57,051 nucleotides of DNA from Limosilactobacillus mucosae DSM 13345 (GCF_001436025.1 NZ_AZEQ01000016.1:1-57051), one strand, 5' to 3'. Shown: positions 36,115-44,400, numbered from the stretch's first letter. The notes: a model not told the origin generated them from the letters alone. A program made the numbers and translations.

Positions 36115-37563
36115 ATGATTAAGAATAAGTTTTTAAAACGACTGCTGGCCAAAGAAGATCCAACCGTCTATCAGCTCAAGGATGCATCGCTGGAACCTTC
36201 ATTGACGACTTTGGATCTGATCGGTCTGGGGACGGGGATGGTCGTAGGCACGGCGATCTTTACCTTGCCAGGAATCGTAGCTGCTGAGCATACCGGACCA
36301 GCCGTGCCATTAGCGTTTATCGTGGCGGCAATCGGAGCGGGACTTTCTGCCTTGGCCTACGCGGAAACAGCCTCAGTGCTGCCGTTTGCCGGTTCGGCGT
36401 TTTCTTGGATGAACGTCTTGTTTGGCGAGTTTTTTGGCTGGATCGCGGGCTGGGCACTGCTGGCGGAATATTTTATCTCCGTAGCGTTCGTTGCCTCGGG
36501 CTGGTCGGCGTATATGCAGGGCTTTTTGGGCAGTTTCGGCGTTAAATTGCCAGTTGCTCTGACTGGTGGCTTTAATCCGGCTAAGGGCTCGTATGTCGAT
36601 ATTTTGGCGGCGATTGCGATATTGATCGTCGGCTGCTTGATCGCGCGTGGCATTCATCAGGTCAGCCGCGTCGAGAATACGATCGTGGCCGTTAAGCTGA
36701 TTGTGATTATCATGTTTGTCGTGATTGGCGCGACTGCCATTCATCCGCAAAACTATGTGCCGTTTATTCCCGCGCACCGACCAGGAACGACTTTTGGGGG
36801 CTGGCAGGGGATCTTGGCTGGCTCTTCGCAGATTTTTATTGCCTATGTTGGCTTTGATGCAATTGCGGCCAATACTGCTGAAACCAAGGATCCTCAGCAC
36901 ACGATGCCTAAAGGATTGATTGGCACGCTGCTGTTGGGGACCGGCTTTTTCATCGCTGTCTCGCTGGTTTTGGTGGGGATGTTTAAATACAGCCGCTATG
37001 CTAATAACGCCGAACCGGCTGCTTGGGCGCTGCGGCATTCAGGTCATTATTTAACGGCCAATCTGCTTTCGGTAGTAGCCTTGATTGGGATCTTTTCAGC
37101 CTTGATCGCAATTCTGCTGGCCTCATCGCGTCTGATCTATGCGTTTGGGCGGGATGGTCTGCTACCAAGCCGTTTGGGGCATATTGACGATAAACATGTT
37201 CCCGATCACGCGTTGTGGCTGATCACGGTGCTAGCGATGATTCTCGGTTCCGTATTTCCGTTTACGTTTTTGGCGACGCTGGTTTCGGCCGGGACCTTGA
37301 TTGCCTTTATCTTTGTCTCGTTAGGAATCTACGCGTTAAGGAAACGAGAAGGCGTTGACCTGCCGGAAGCCAAGTTTAAGATGCCGGGCTATCCGGTTTT
37401 GCCAGCCATCTCGGTTGTCTATTCAATCGTTATTTTTGCTGGTTTGAATATTGATGCCAAACTGCTGATGATCGGCTGGTTCGTTATTGGTTTGATAATC
37501 TACTTTGCTTATGGAATCAAGCATTCAAACCTGAATCAGCAGCTTAAAAAGGTTGTCAAGTAA
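36115..37563 (+). CDS. APC-family amino acid permease (cationic amino acid type)
   Basis: 482 aa with about 12-13 membrane helices. The unwound first helix has GLGTGMVVGTAIFTLPGI, the APC substrate loop; the second copy of the fold includes YVGFDAIAANTAETKDPQHTMP, the conserved segment after helix 6. Closest type is the YfnA/CAT group, so cationic or branched amino acids are possible substrates; this cannot be settled here. There is no clear SD (GGCGACGCGC precedes the ATG), nine bases after trmD, so it probably depends on coupling. It interrupts the usual trmD-rplS adjacency. Confidence 0.88.
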   Translation: MIKNKFLKRLLAKEDPTVYQLKDASLEPSLTTLDLIGLGTGMVVGTAIFTLPGIVAAEHTGPAVPLAFIVAAIGAGLSALAYAETASVLPFAGSAFSWMNVLFGEFFGWIAGWALLAEYFISVAFVASGWSAYMQGFLGSFGVKLPVALTGGFNPAKGSYVDILAAIAILIVGCLIARGIHQVSRVENTIVAVKLIVIIMFVVIGATAIHPQNYVPFIPAHRPGTTFGGWQGILAGSSQIFIAYVGFDAIAANTAETKDPQHTMPKGLIGTLLLGTGFFIAVSLVLVGMFKYSRYANNAEPAAWALRHSGHYLTANLLSVVALIGIFSALIAILLASSRLIYAFGRDGLLPSRLGHIDDKHVPDHALWLITVLAMILGSVFPFTFLATLVSAGTLIAFIFVSLGIYALRKREGVDLPEAKFKMPGYPVLPAISVVYSIVIFAGLNIDAKLLMIGWFVIGLIIYFAYGIKHSNLNQQLKKVVK

Positions 37564-37570
37564 TTTACCC

Positions 37571-37599
37571 TTGCAGTCGTTAAGGGAATATGTTATATT
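37571..37599 (+). promoter_or_regulatory. promoter of rplS
   Basis: -35 TTGCAG (37571-37576), exactly 17-base spacer, -10 TATATT (37594-37599). Confidence 0.8.
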
Positions 37600-37604
37600 A
37601 TGTC

Positions 37605-37665
37605 TTGGCTTTTTATGGCCATAACAACGGTATTCCGCTGCTGAAATCGGGCAAGAATATCGACG
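37605..37665 (+). promoter_or_regulatory. possible L19 ribosomal-protein leader
   Basis: The approximately 75-base untranslated region contains GGC/GCC pairing around 37607-37620 and the segment AACGGTATTCCGCTG. It stands where Firmicutes have the L19 leader, through which L19 regulates its own mRNA. Assignment rests on position and limited similarity recalled from the family. Confidence 0.35.
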
Positions 37666-37680
37666 AAAGGAAAAAATATT

Positions 37681-38043
37681 ATGCGTCAAAACCAATTGAT
37701 TGAAAAGATCACCGCCAGCCAACTGCGCGATGACATTCCAGAATTCCGCGCCGGTGACACGGTTCGCGTCCACGCCAAGATCGTTGAAGGTACTCGTGAA
37801 CGTATCCAGATCTTCCAAGGTGTCGTTATCAAGCGTCACGGTGCAGGCATTTCTGCTACTTACACTGTTCGTAAGATTAGTAACGGTGTCGGTGTTGAAC
37901 GTACTTTCCCAGTTCACTCCCCACGTGTTGCTAAGATCGAAGTTGTCCGTTACGGTCGCGTTCGTCGTGCTAAGCTGTACTACCTGCGTGAACGTACTGG
38001 TAAGTCCGCTCGTATTCCTGAACGCCGTCGCGACGTTAAGTAG
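37681..38043 (+). CDS. rplS: 50S ribosomal protein L19
   Basis: 120 aa. [33 protein letters not shown] at the start, then [16 protein letters not shown] and [21 protein letters not shown], ending in basic RRDVK. Sits at the 30S-50S interface. Codons are those of a highly expressed gene. Own promoter and terminator; just beyond it the accessory island begins. Confidence 0.98.
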   Translation: MRQNQLIEKITASQLRDDIPEFRAGDTVRVHAKIVEGTRERIQIFQGVVIKRHGAGISATYTVRKISNGVGVERTFPVHSPRVAKIEVVRYGRVRRAKLYYLRERTGKSARIPERRRDVK

Positions 38044-38057
38044 TCGAGTGTCGACCA

Positions 38058-38087
38058 AAACCCTTGCTGTGCAAGGGTTTTTCTTTT
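38058..38087 (+). terminator. intrinsic terminator after rplS
   Basis: AAACCCTTGC (38058-38067) and GCAAGGGTTT (38071-38080) form a perfect 10-bp stem with a TGT loop and a T-rich tail. Confidence 0.9.
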
Positions 38088-38168
38088 TGCCTGATTTTAA
38101 AAATGCCAATTGAGTTTGTGAATTTTTGCCAATTATTTGCTTGTGGTAGCAAAATGGTAGCAAACTTG

Positions 38169-38561
38169 TCACAAATTTTCCAATTGATCACGATTTTTCA
38201 CAAGCGCTTCGTGAGTAACGTGTGTGTAGATTTCCTGAGTAACTCGACTGTTAGAGTGACCAACCCGCTGCTGGATGACATACATTGGCACGCCGAGCTC
38301 AGCTAGCTTAGAGATATGAGTGTGGCGAAAGATGTGAGAGCTGACCGGTTTGTCAATTTTTAGCTTTTTAGCTGCATTACGTAAAAAAGTATTGAACGCT
38401 GATATTTGAATCGGTGTATGATGTTTAGTAGTGAATAGATAGCCATGCCCATCAGCATAAGCGTACCGATCACGATATATTTCGACTGCCCGCCTGGAGA
38501 GCGCAACATCGCGCATTCCGGCGGGCGTTTTTGTTTGGTCGGTTTTGTGCCATTCAGACAT
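38169..38561 (-). pseudogene. truncated phage-type tyrosine recombinase (integrase), C-terminal part only
   Basis: 130 aa against about 370-390 for full integrases. The remaining part starts within the catalytic domain (TKTPAGMRDVALS) and keeps HIFRHTHIS (His-x-x-Arg), GHSN and the catalytic Tyr in IYTHV. The N-terminal SAM-like core-binding domain and the first catalytic Arg are lost. Upstream in frame there is a TAG after eight codons and no homologous sequence. It reads toward rplS, and such integrase ends normally lie next to an attachment site. The repeated TGGTAGCAAA between 38140 and 38170 is in the usual place for att-linked sequence, but no duplicated att site is seen. Confidence 0.82.
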
Positions 38562-39016
38562 TTTAAGTTTGGTATGTTGGATCTACACTATCTTGTATTG
38601 GTGAGTGCTGATATTAGATTTCGGGTATTAAAAAGAGGACAAAAGCCGTCCCCTTAAGCTACAATTACGATTTGACAAAGATCCAAAACAAAGCCCACAT
38701 CATTAACGCTGTGAGCTAATAAAAAAGAGCGCCTATTAAGCGCCCTCAACCGGTTCGGTACGTGAGGAGCTACCTCAACACCGTTTTGCGCACCGGCCTT
38801 CTAATCATCATGCTTGTATTATATGACATTCTATGGCGTCTATGCAGCCATTAGCGGTAAGAATACTGATACTACCAGGATGAAAGTCCACCAATCAAAT
38901 TTATTATCTGAGATGTTGCTACGCTGGCTTTATCTAGGCAAATTGTAGCTAGTAACTCATTCAGCGATGAACTGATGGGTGAAGTCTACAAGCCCCCGGA
39001 TTTTATTCGGGGGTAG
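38562..39016. other. degenerate intergenic stretch in the island
   Basis: No intact gene. It holds a minus-strand terminator-like hairpin near 38721-38747 (GGGCGC and GCGCTC around TTAATAG, then a U-run on the minus strand), presumably left from lost phage genes, and the IS-end hairpin at 38983-39024. Confidence 0.45.
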
Positions 39017-39024
39017 CTTGACTC
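38983..39024. mobile_element. possible IS200/IS605-type end (right-end hairpin)
   Basis: CCCCCG (38993-38998) and CGGGGG (39008-39013) form a perfect stem with an AT-rich loop. Outer pairing CAAG/CTTG and GTC/GAC extends it with small bulges. Imperfect, bulged end hairpins of this look, with no terminal inverted repeats, mark IS200/IS605 elements in lactobacilli and form the 3' part of TnpB omega RNAs. No tnpA or tnpB is left in the window. Coding-like sequence starts immediately to its right, as if the element had inserted into a gene. Confidence 0.4.
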
Positions 39025-39109
39025 ATTCAACAAGGCGCTTTACCGGGCTGAGCATCATCTGACGGCCTTTGAACAGGGAAATCAAGAAGTTGCGTATCCA
39101 GTTGCTTAA
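39017..39109 (+). pseudogene. C-terminal remnant of an unknown gene next to the IS-like end
   Basis: Thirty codons ending in TAA read LDSFNKALYRAEHHLTAFEQ then GNQEVAYPVA, a protein-like composition. The frame begins right at the hairpin boundary with a stop before it and no start codon. I read it as the tail of a gene cut off by the insertion; the parent family is not recognised. Confidence 0.3.
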
Positions 39110-39128
39110 GCAAAATAGTGCAAAATGG

Positions 39129-39166
39129 AAATGGCTCCGTCACGAAAATCGTGGTTGAGCCATTTT
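39129..39166 (-). terminator. terminator after the WYL regulator
   Basis: AAATGGCTC (39129-39137) pairs with GAGCCATTT (39157-39165); inside, ACGA pairs with TCGT. T-rich on both sides, so it may serve both strands. Confidence 0.7.
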
Positions 39167-39172
39167 CGGTCT

Positions 39173-40147
39173 TTATTGATAATTACTGAGCATTTTTTGC
39201 AGAGTCGTGATCATCTGTTCCCTAAACCAATCTGGCTCAAGTACCGTAACCATGTCTTTTTGACTAAGCAGCCACATCAGCGCGCCGATATCATAAGTTT
39301 CGACTTCAATGACTGCTGGCTGCTGATCGGTTTTTGGTTGAACAATTTTGGAAAGCGGGAATTTATCCAGAGCTGCTTCAACGACACCGCGATATTCAAA
39401 AAGAATCTTAACGTTTTTGCCGGGATACATCAGCTGCAACTTTTTCTTGGTCAGTCCCTCATTCCATTGATGAGCCTGCCATTCGGATTGCGGGATGCTT
39501 TTTTGTGAAATGTGATAATCAATGATGCGATCCAAGCGGTAGATGATGTTTTTTTGATATGTATTGGTGTAGCCGATAAGGTAGAAATAGTTGTCAGAAA
39601 ACGTCAGCGCCAACGGAATAATAGTGTGCGTTTTGATATGGCCAGCCTGATTGCGGTAGTCGATGCGAATGGTTCGATGCAGCAGAGTATACTCCGAAAA
39701 GTTCCAGATCAGATTCATCAAGTCTTTATTTTGAAGATTGCGCAGCGGCTGATACGTGCGTTGCTCGCTTCTAATCAATTGTTTGACTTTTTGAGCATCT
39801 TTTTCGTCGAGAATTTTCAAAAGACGATTGGAAAGCTCGGTTAGCTGGTCTTTGGGGAGGGCACGACTGGCGGTTAGAATCTTGATGAGACAAAGACACT
39901 GCGCCTTATTTAAGCCGATTCCGTTGGCAGACAGCCAGTAGGAATTGTTTTGACGGTCATAATTCAGTGTGTATTCGGGCAGATATTCGTCCATAAACGC
40001 TCGCAGGCTGGCAAAATCGCGCTGAATGGTCCGCGCGTCAACGGCAAACTGTTTAGCTAGCTGTGATTTTTGAATATGACGGCCGGCAGTCAATTGCTGA
40101 TAGATGAAAAGTTGCCGTTCACTGGTAGTTGATTTGTATGTTTTCAT
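39173..40147 (-). CDS. WYL-domain transcriptional regulator
   Basis: 324 aa. N-terminal DeoR-like winged helix at about 8-65 (ERQLFIYQQLTAGRHIQKSQL then FAVDARTIQRDFASL). The WYL domain lies at about 150-235 (IRIDYRNQAGHI, IIPLALTFSDNYFYLIGYTN, IYRLDRIIDY). A C-terminal WCX-like extension follows from about 250. WYL domains bind nucleotide-type or nucleic acid ligands, and such regulators (CapW, BrxR) commonly control phage-defence operons. It is divergent from the GTPase operon with a shared 200-base regulatory region, making it the likely regulator of that operon. SD TAGGGAAA before ATG 40147. Confidence 0.88.
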   Translation of the reverse strand: MKTYKSTTSERQLFIYQQLTAGRHIQKSQLAKQFAVDARTIQRDFASLRAFMDEYLPEYTLNYDRQNNSYWLSANGIGLNKAQCLCLIKILTASRALPKDQLTELSNRLLKILDEKDAQKVKQLIRSEQRTYQPLRNLQNKDLMNLIWNFSEYTLLHRTIRIDYRNQAGHIKTHTIIPLALTFSDNYFYLIGYTNTYQKNIIYRLDRIIDYHISQKSIPQSEWQAHQWNEGLTKKKLQLMYPGKNVKILFEYRGVVEAALDKFPLSKIVQPKTDQQPAVIEVETYDIGALMWLLSQKDMVTVLEPDWFREQMITTLQKMLSNYQ

Positions 40148-40357
40148 GGAATTTCCCTAATTTTTAAATTTATATTTTCACATGGACAAAATCTGTCTAT
40201 GCGATTTGAGATAATTATAAATAGAAAATGGAATTAATCAATTGAAAGTGATTTCCAATTTCCAAAATAAACACGTTGTAATTGTTACCATGAATATATT
40301 GACGTTTTAGAATGTAAGCGGTATAAATTAATTATAAATAAATTGGGGGGAGACGAG

Positions 40358-40453
40358 ATGAAGATGCGTGCAATCGTGCAATCATGCAATCGTGCCGCTG
40401 ATTCTGTCAAGTTTTCTACTTATAGGTTTACTGTATCCCAAGGGGTGCAGTAG
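40358..40453 (+). CDS. 31-codon leader ORF ahead of the GTPase operon
   Basis: ATG at 40358 follows a run GGGGGGAG at ideal distance, 31 bases after the -10 box. The peptide MKMRAIVQSCNRAADSVKFS continues with TYRFTVSQGVQ and stops at TAG 40451-40453. The last nine codons lie in the left arm and loop of the intrinsic terminator and the stop is in its right arm, so a ribosome reaching the end would open the hairpin. That is the layout of a leader peptide in attenuation control. It could instead be an independent small protein. No known family recognised. Confidence 0.5.
   Translation: MKMRAIVQSCNRAADSVKFSTYRFTVSQGVQ
40370..40393 (+). repeat. three tandem 8-bp repeats in the leader ORF
   Basis: GCAATCGT, GCAATCAT, GCAATCGT follow each other without gap inside the leader ORF. 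Eight bases is not a multiple of three, so the repeats do not give a repeated peptide; a role at DNA or RNA level is more likely. Confidence 0.7.
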
Positions 40454-40461
40454 GCCTTTTT
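40425..40461 (+). terminator. intrinsic terminator inside the operon leader (attenuator candidate)
   Basis: Left arm GGTTTACTGTATCCC (40425-40439) and right arm GGGGTGCAGTAGGCC (40442-40456) pair along all 15 positions, four of them G-U, then TTTTT (40457-40461). It lies between the operon promoter and the first GTPase gene, 82 bases before its start codon. No convincing second promoter follows it. Confidence 0.75.
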
Positions 40462-40542
40462 GCGTTAACAGCACTTTTGTTATTACGTTCATATCTGCTG
40501 CTTTGAGAAAAGTTAATTAAAAATAGAAAAGAGGAGACAAGA

Positions 40543-42225
40543 TTGAATAAATTAGAGTTAACACGTGAAATGAACACTGTTGAGGATGTTCTTAAAGATA
40601 ATGGTATGGATGACAATCAGACTCTACTTGGAAATTTTGAGCATGAAAAAAAGATGATTGCGGATTTTCACGCCAGGGTTTTGGTAGTTGGTGCCTTTAG
40701 TTCTGGTAAGTCAGCTTTGCTAAACACTTTTATGGGAGGCAAAAAAGTACTTACAGAGAATATTTCAATGGAGACGGCAATTGCAACAGAACTTTTCTAT
40801 AGTCCAGAAGAATATGCAGTGCGAGTGAAATTGGATGGTTCTGAAGAGCGATGCAGTATTGAAGAAGCAAAACAAAAAAATCCAAGTGACTGCTTAAAAT
40901 ATCAATTCTATCTACCAAATGAGTCGCTGAAAAATTTGGGAGATATTATTTTGGTTGATATGCCAGGTTATGGTTCTGGTGTTAAAGAACATAACAAAGC
41001 CATTACTCAATACATAAATAGTGCGGCTGGATATGTATATGTTACTTCTTCCGATGCGGGGACTTTTGATGCAGAATCTCAGTTGTTTTTAGACGAAATT
41101 CAAAATTATAGTTCTAGTATCAAGTTCGTTTTAACAAAGTGTGATAAGCATACGCCTAGCAATATTGAAGAAATTGCTTCCAGTGTTAAAAATAACATTG
41201 AATACGTACTTGGAAAGCAGGTTGACTTACTCGAAACATCAAGTCGTTCTGAAGATGCACCAGAAAAACTAGCTAGATTATTTTCCAGTTTTGATCCCGA
41301 CGAGTTAATGATTGGACAACTTGGCGATCGTTGCAAACGGGATATGGAATTTGCTAAAGATTCATTAATTACTCAAAAAGGTGCTCTCCAGTTTAACTCT
41401 TATCAAATTGATCAAGAAATAGCAAAAAATGAAGAACGAAAACTTCAATTAGCTAAAGATATGGAGAAGGACAAAGAACGTCAATTAGACTATGTTGTCA
41501 ATAAAGGAACAGAAGATGTTTTGAATGAGGTTGACGGTAGGCTGCGAAGCAATCTTTATGAATTAGTTGATGCTGCTGAACAAGGGGATGCATCATTTAA
41601 CAATACTGTGTCTTCAATTCTTAGACCAGTATTGAACGAATCGTTAAGTGATGTTTTAAATAGCAGCTACAATTCAACTATGAAAAATATTGTTTCAAAG
41701 TTTAATACTGATAATAGTCTATCAGGTGAGCAACTGGTAAATGCTGCTTCTGGCTTTAGTGCAGGATTAAAAACTTTAGAAAATAAAAAATCGGGAAATG
41801 TAGCGGGAGGATCATACCGAATTATAGCCTCAATTTTGTCATTAGCTACGTCCGTCATTAATCCAATTTTAGAAGTGTTGATCATATTAGGACCTGATTT
41901 GGTTAATATGATCAGTGGCTTATTTGGCCCTTCTAAAAGAGAAAAACTATCAAACCAGATAGAAAATCAAGTTATTCCTAAAATTGTTGAAGGGCTTAGA
42001 TCGGGTGTTGCTGACAATTTAAAGAAGTCGCAAGCAGAAATGAGTGAAAAGGTCGAAGAAGACTTACAAACTAAGCTTGATACTATTAATGACTCCATTA
42101 AACAACTCAAACAAGAAAGAACAGATAAGCAGCTTAATATTCAACAAAAACAAGCAAAACTTGATCATGGCATTAAAGTAATCGAAAAGAGCCTGCAGAA
42201 TATTGAAGCAGCCATGGGGGAATAA
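40543..42225 (+). CDS. dynamin-type GTPase A with internal membrane segment
   Basis: 560 aa from TTG 40543, preceded by GAGGAG. G1 GAFSSGKSALLN at residues 50-61, G2 Thr in SMETAIATEL near 78, G3 DMPGYGSG at 139-146, G4 TKCDK at 198-202. The C-terminal half is helical: coiled coil about 280-330, a hydrophobic stretch at about 423-460 (IIASILSLATSVINPILEVL then IILGPDLV) that could enter the membrane like a dynamin paddle, and a final coiled coil about 485-555. Bacterial dynamin-like proteins remodel or protect membranes. Base composition is clearly lower in GC than the housekeeping genes, suggesting transfer. First of four tightly packed genes. Confidence 0.85.
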   Translation: MNKLELTREMNTVEDVLKDNGMDDNQTLLGNFEHEKKMIADFHARVLVVGAFSSGKSALLNTFMGGKKVLTENISMETAIATELFYSPEEYAVRVKLDGSEERCSIEEAKQKNPSDCLKYQFYLPNESLKNLGDIILVDMPGYGSGVKEHNKAITQYINSAAGYVYVTSSDAGTFDAESQLFLDEIQNYSSSIKFVLTKCDKHTPSNIEEIASSVKNNIEYVLGKQVDLLETSSRSEDAPEKLARLFSSFDPDELMIGQLGDRCKRDMEFAKDSLITQKGALQFNSYQIDQEIAKNEERKLQLAKDMEKDKERQLDYVVNKGTEDVLNEVDGRLRSNLYELVDAAEQGDASFNNTVSSILRPVLNESLSDVLNSSYNSTMKNIVSKFNTDNSLSGEQLVNAASGFSAGLKTLENKKSGNVAGGSYRIIASILSLATSVINPILEVLIILGPDLVNMISGLFGPSKREKLSNQIENQVIPKIVEGLRSGVADNLKKSQAEMSEKVEEDLQTKLDTINDSIKQLKQERTDKQLNIQQKQAKLDHGIKVIEKSLQNIEAAMGE

Positions 42226-42228
42226 ACG

Positions 42229-44400
42229 ATGCAAAGTAAGATTAATGAATTTTTAAATGTCATTCAAAATGCGACTGAGATCGTTAACAAAGGTAAAGGG
42301 CTAGTAGATAATGATTACTTATATGCTTTTAGCAATAGTGGTCAACAGTTAGCCAAAAACGTAGAACAAGTTATGGCTCATGATCGAAGTATCCATATCG
42401 GGATTGTTGGTCGAGTTAAAGCAGGTAAATCTTCATTTCTCAATGCTTTGCTATTTGACGGTGAACCATTATTACCGAAAGCTGCTACGCCAATGACAGC
42501 TGGATTGACCCGTATCGTCTATGCTGAAAAACCATATGCAAAGGTCGTATATTATGATTCTAAAGACTGGAGTGACATTCAAAAACAGGCAACTGAGTAT
42601 GACAGCGAACTTGACCGGCGACTTGTAGAAGAAAAAAAGCGCGCAAAAAGAAGAGTATCTGAAGAGGTACTTAGGAATCGTGTAGCTGGAAAAATGCCTG
42701 ATAGTTTAAAGGCTTGCAAAGAGTTAGTTTCTAAGGCCAATAGTACACCATCGATTGAACAAAGAATTGGGAGTAGTGAGGAAATAAAAGTTGAAGATTT
42801 AAAAGATTATGTAGGTTCTCATGGTCAGTACTCACCAATCGTTAAAAATGTTGAACTTGGCGTAGATAAACCTGTGTTGAAGGATATGGTAGTGGTTGAT
42901 ACGCCTGGCTTAGGCGATCCAATTATCTCTAGAAGCAAAGAAACAAAGGATTTTTTGTCATCTTGTGACTTAGTGATATTGTTGAGTACGGCTTCACAGT
43001 TTATGGGAAATGAAGATATGCAGCTGCTTTCAGAAACATTGCCAAGTGAGGGAATTGAAAATGTTGCTTTTGTTGCCAGCAAGTTTGATCTTGCAATGCT
43101 AGATGACAGAAATAATCAAAAACAGCAACTAAAGAATGTTTTTACAGCAACTAGAGTGGAACTGGAGGAAACACTCGAACAGCAAATTGATAGTCGTTCT
43201 CAAACTACACGACAATTTGGTAGAATTGCCACAAAATATAGAAATGGCGAAACTCAGTTACACTTTATCTCTGCACAATTGCTTAACGCTGCACAGAAAA
43301 AAGCCAATGGTCAAAAATTTAATGAAGAAGAACAAAAGACGATTGATTTGATGAAAGAGCGCTTCATTGGTATGAATGACGATGAAGCTTCTTTACGAGA
43401 TCTATCTGGGATTGATTATTTTTATAAAGAAGAATTTGAACCAATTCGTGAAAAAAAGGAAAAAATTATTCAAGAACATCAAAATAACTACATTAAGGAT
43501 CATTGTATCGACTTTATTAAGCAATTGAATACTATTCACGATGAAGCCGCCAGCAATTTAAATCAGCTAGAAGAGTTAAGCATTAAAAATAGTCAGCAGA
43601 AAATTAAATTGATTCAAGAAGCAGCTATACGCATGCGTTCGCAATTAGAGGATGTTTTTGAGCAGGCTAATCATGATATTAGTATTCGATTACGAGAAAT
43701 ATCTAGTGAAATTCGGGGTGTTTCAAGTAATTATAATGATATTGATGTGTCGACTAAAAAGAAAGTTGAGCACCACACAGAAGGGCATTTGTGGTGGAAG
43801 AACAATTATGATACGGTTTCACAGTATAGTACGGCTTCCGTGAGTGACGTTGTTCGAAATATTGGACAATATGTTGATGAAAGTGATCGCTTAATTATTC
43901 AGAACATGAATAATGCTTTTGATATCAATGACATTAAACAAAAAGTGCAAAGGATTGTTAAGGATACCTTCGAAAATAGTGATGTTGACTTTAATGTAGA
44001 TGACGTTGTACGACCAGTTAAATTAATGTTGGAGCAGTTAACGTTGCCGCCTTTTAAAACGGTTGATAGTAAAAAATATCAAAAAGAGATTAGTGACAGT
44101 TTTTATAGTGCGACAGTTACTGATGATGAGATAGCAACTTTGAAAGTTAAGCAGCTAGAAGTAATGGAAGAGATTAAGTCAGATATTGTGGATAAGCTTA
44201 GTGAAATTGAAAGCCAGGTTAGCCGATTAATGAAAGAGAAAGCTGTTAGCTTTGCTGATGATATTGAGAAGCATCTAGTAAGAAGCCAAAAAATGCTGCA
44301 AAGCAATTTAAATAATAAACAAGCTAACATTGAAAGGTATAAAGAATATCTACAGCAGTTAAAAGATGCTAAAAGTATTTTTCAAAATTTTGAAGTCTAG
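42229..44400 (+). CDS. dynamin-type GTPase B
   Basis: 723 aa, starts 3 bases after GTPase A stops (SD GGGGGA inside the A gene). G1 GRVKAGKSSFLN at 61-72, G2 Thr in ATPMTAGLTRI near 87, G3 DTPGLGDP at 224-231, G4 SKFD near 284-287. The long insert between G2 and G3 is charged. The helical C-terminal half (about 400-723) contains a Trp-rich loop, EGHLWWKNNYD near 517-527, and ends in coiled coil. No obvious transmembrane helix. Sharing an operon with GTPase A suggests hetero-oligomers, as for LeoA/LeoBC or the two-headed DynA, but that is inference. Confidence 0.85.
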   Translation: MQSKINEFLNVIQNATEIVNKGKGLVDNDYLYAFSNSGQQLAKNVEQVMAHDRSIHIGIVGRVKAGKSSFLNALLFDGEPLLPKAATPMTAGLTRIVYAEKPYAKVVYYDSKDWSDIQKQATEYDSELDRRLVEEKKRAKRRVSEEVLRNRVAGKMPDSLKACKELVSKANSTPSIEQRIGSSEEIKVEDLKDYVGSHGQYSPIVKNVELGVDKPVLKDMVVVDTPGLGDPIISRSKETKDFLSSCDLVILLSTASQFMGNEDMQLLSETLPSEGIENVAFVASKFDLAMLDDRNNQKQQLKNVFTATRVELEETLEQQIDSRSQTTRQFGRIATKYRNGETQLHFISAQLLNAAQKKANGQKFNEEEQKTIDLMKERFIGMNDDEASLRDLSGIDYFYKEEFEPIREKKEKIIQEHQNNYIKDHCIDFIKQLNTIHDEAASNLNQLEELSIKNSQQKIKLIQEAAIRMRSQLEDVFEQANHDISIRLREISSEIRGVSSNYNDIDVSTKKKVEHHTEGHLWWKNNYDTVSQYSTASVSDVVRNIGQYVDESDRLIIQNMNNAFDINDIKQKVQRIVKDTFENSDVDFNVDDVVRPVKLMLEQLTLPPFKTVDSKKYQKEISDSFYSATVTDDEIATLKVKQLEVMEEIKSDIVDKLSEIESQVSRLMKEKAVSFADDIEKHLVRSQKMLQSNLNNKQANIERYKEYLQQLKDAKSIFQNFEV

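Larger units (their letters stand above)
40148..40542. promoter_or_regulatory. divergent regulatory region between WYL gene and GTPase operon
   Basis: Minus strand promoter for the WYL gene: -35 TTGATT (40236-40241), 16-base spacer, -10 TATAAT (40214-40219). Plus strand promoter for the operon: -35 TTGACG (40299-40304), 17-base spacer, -10 TATAAA (40322-40327). Small symmetric elements, for instance GACA/TGTC at 40185-40197 and repeated TTTCCAA near 40250-40264, are candidate regulator sites. The rest is the operon leader with a small ORF and a terminator. Confidence 0.6.
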
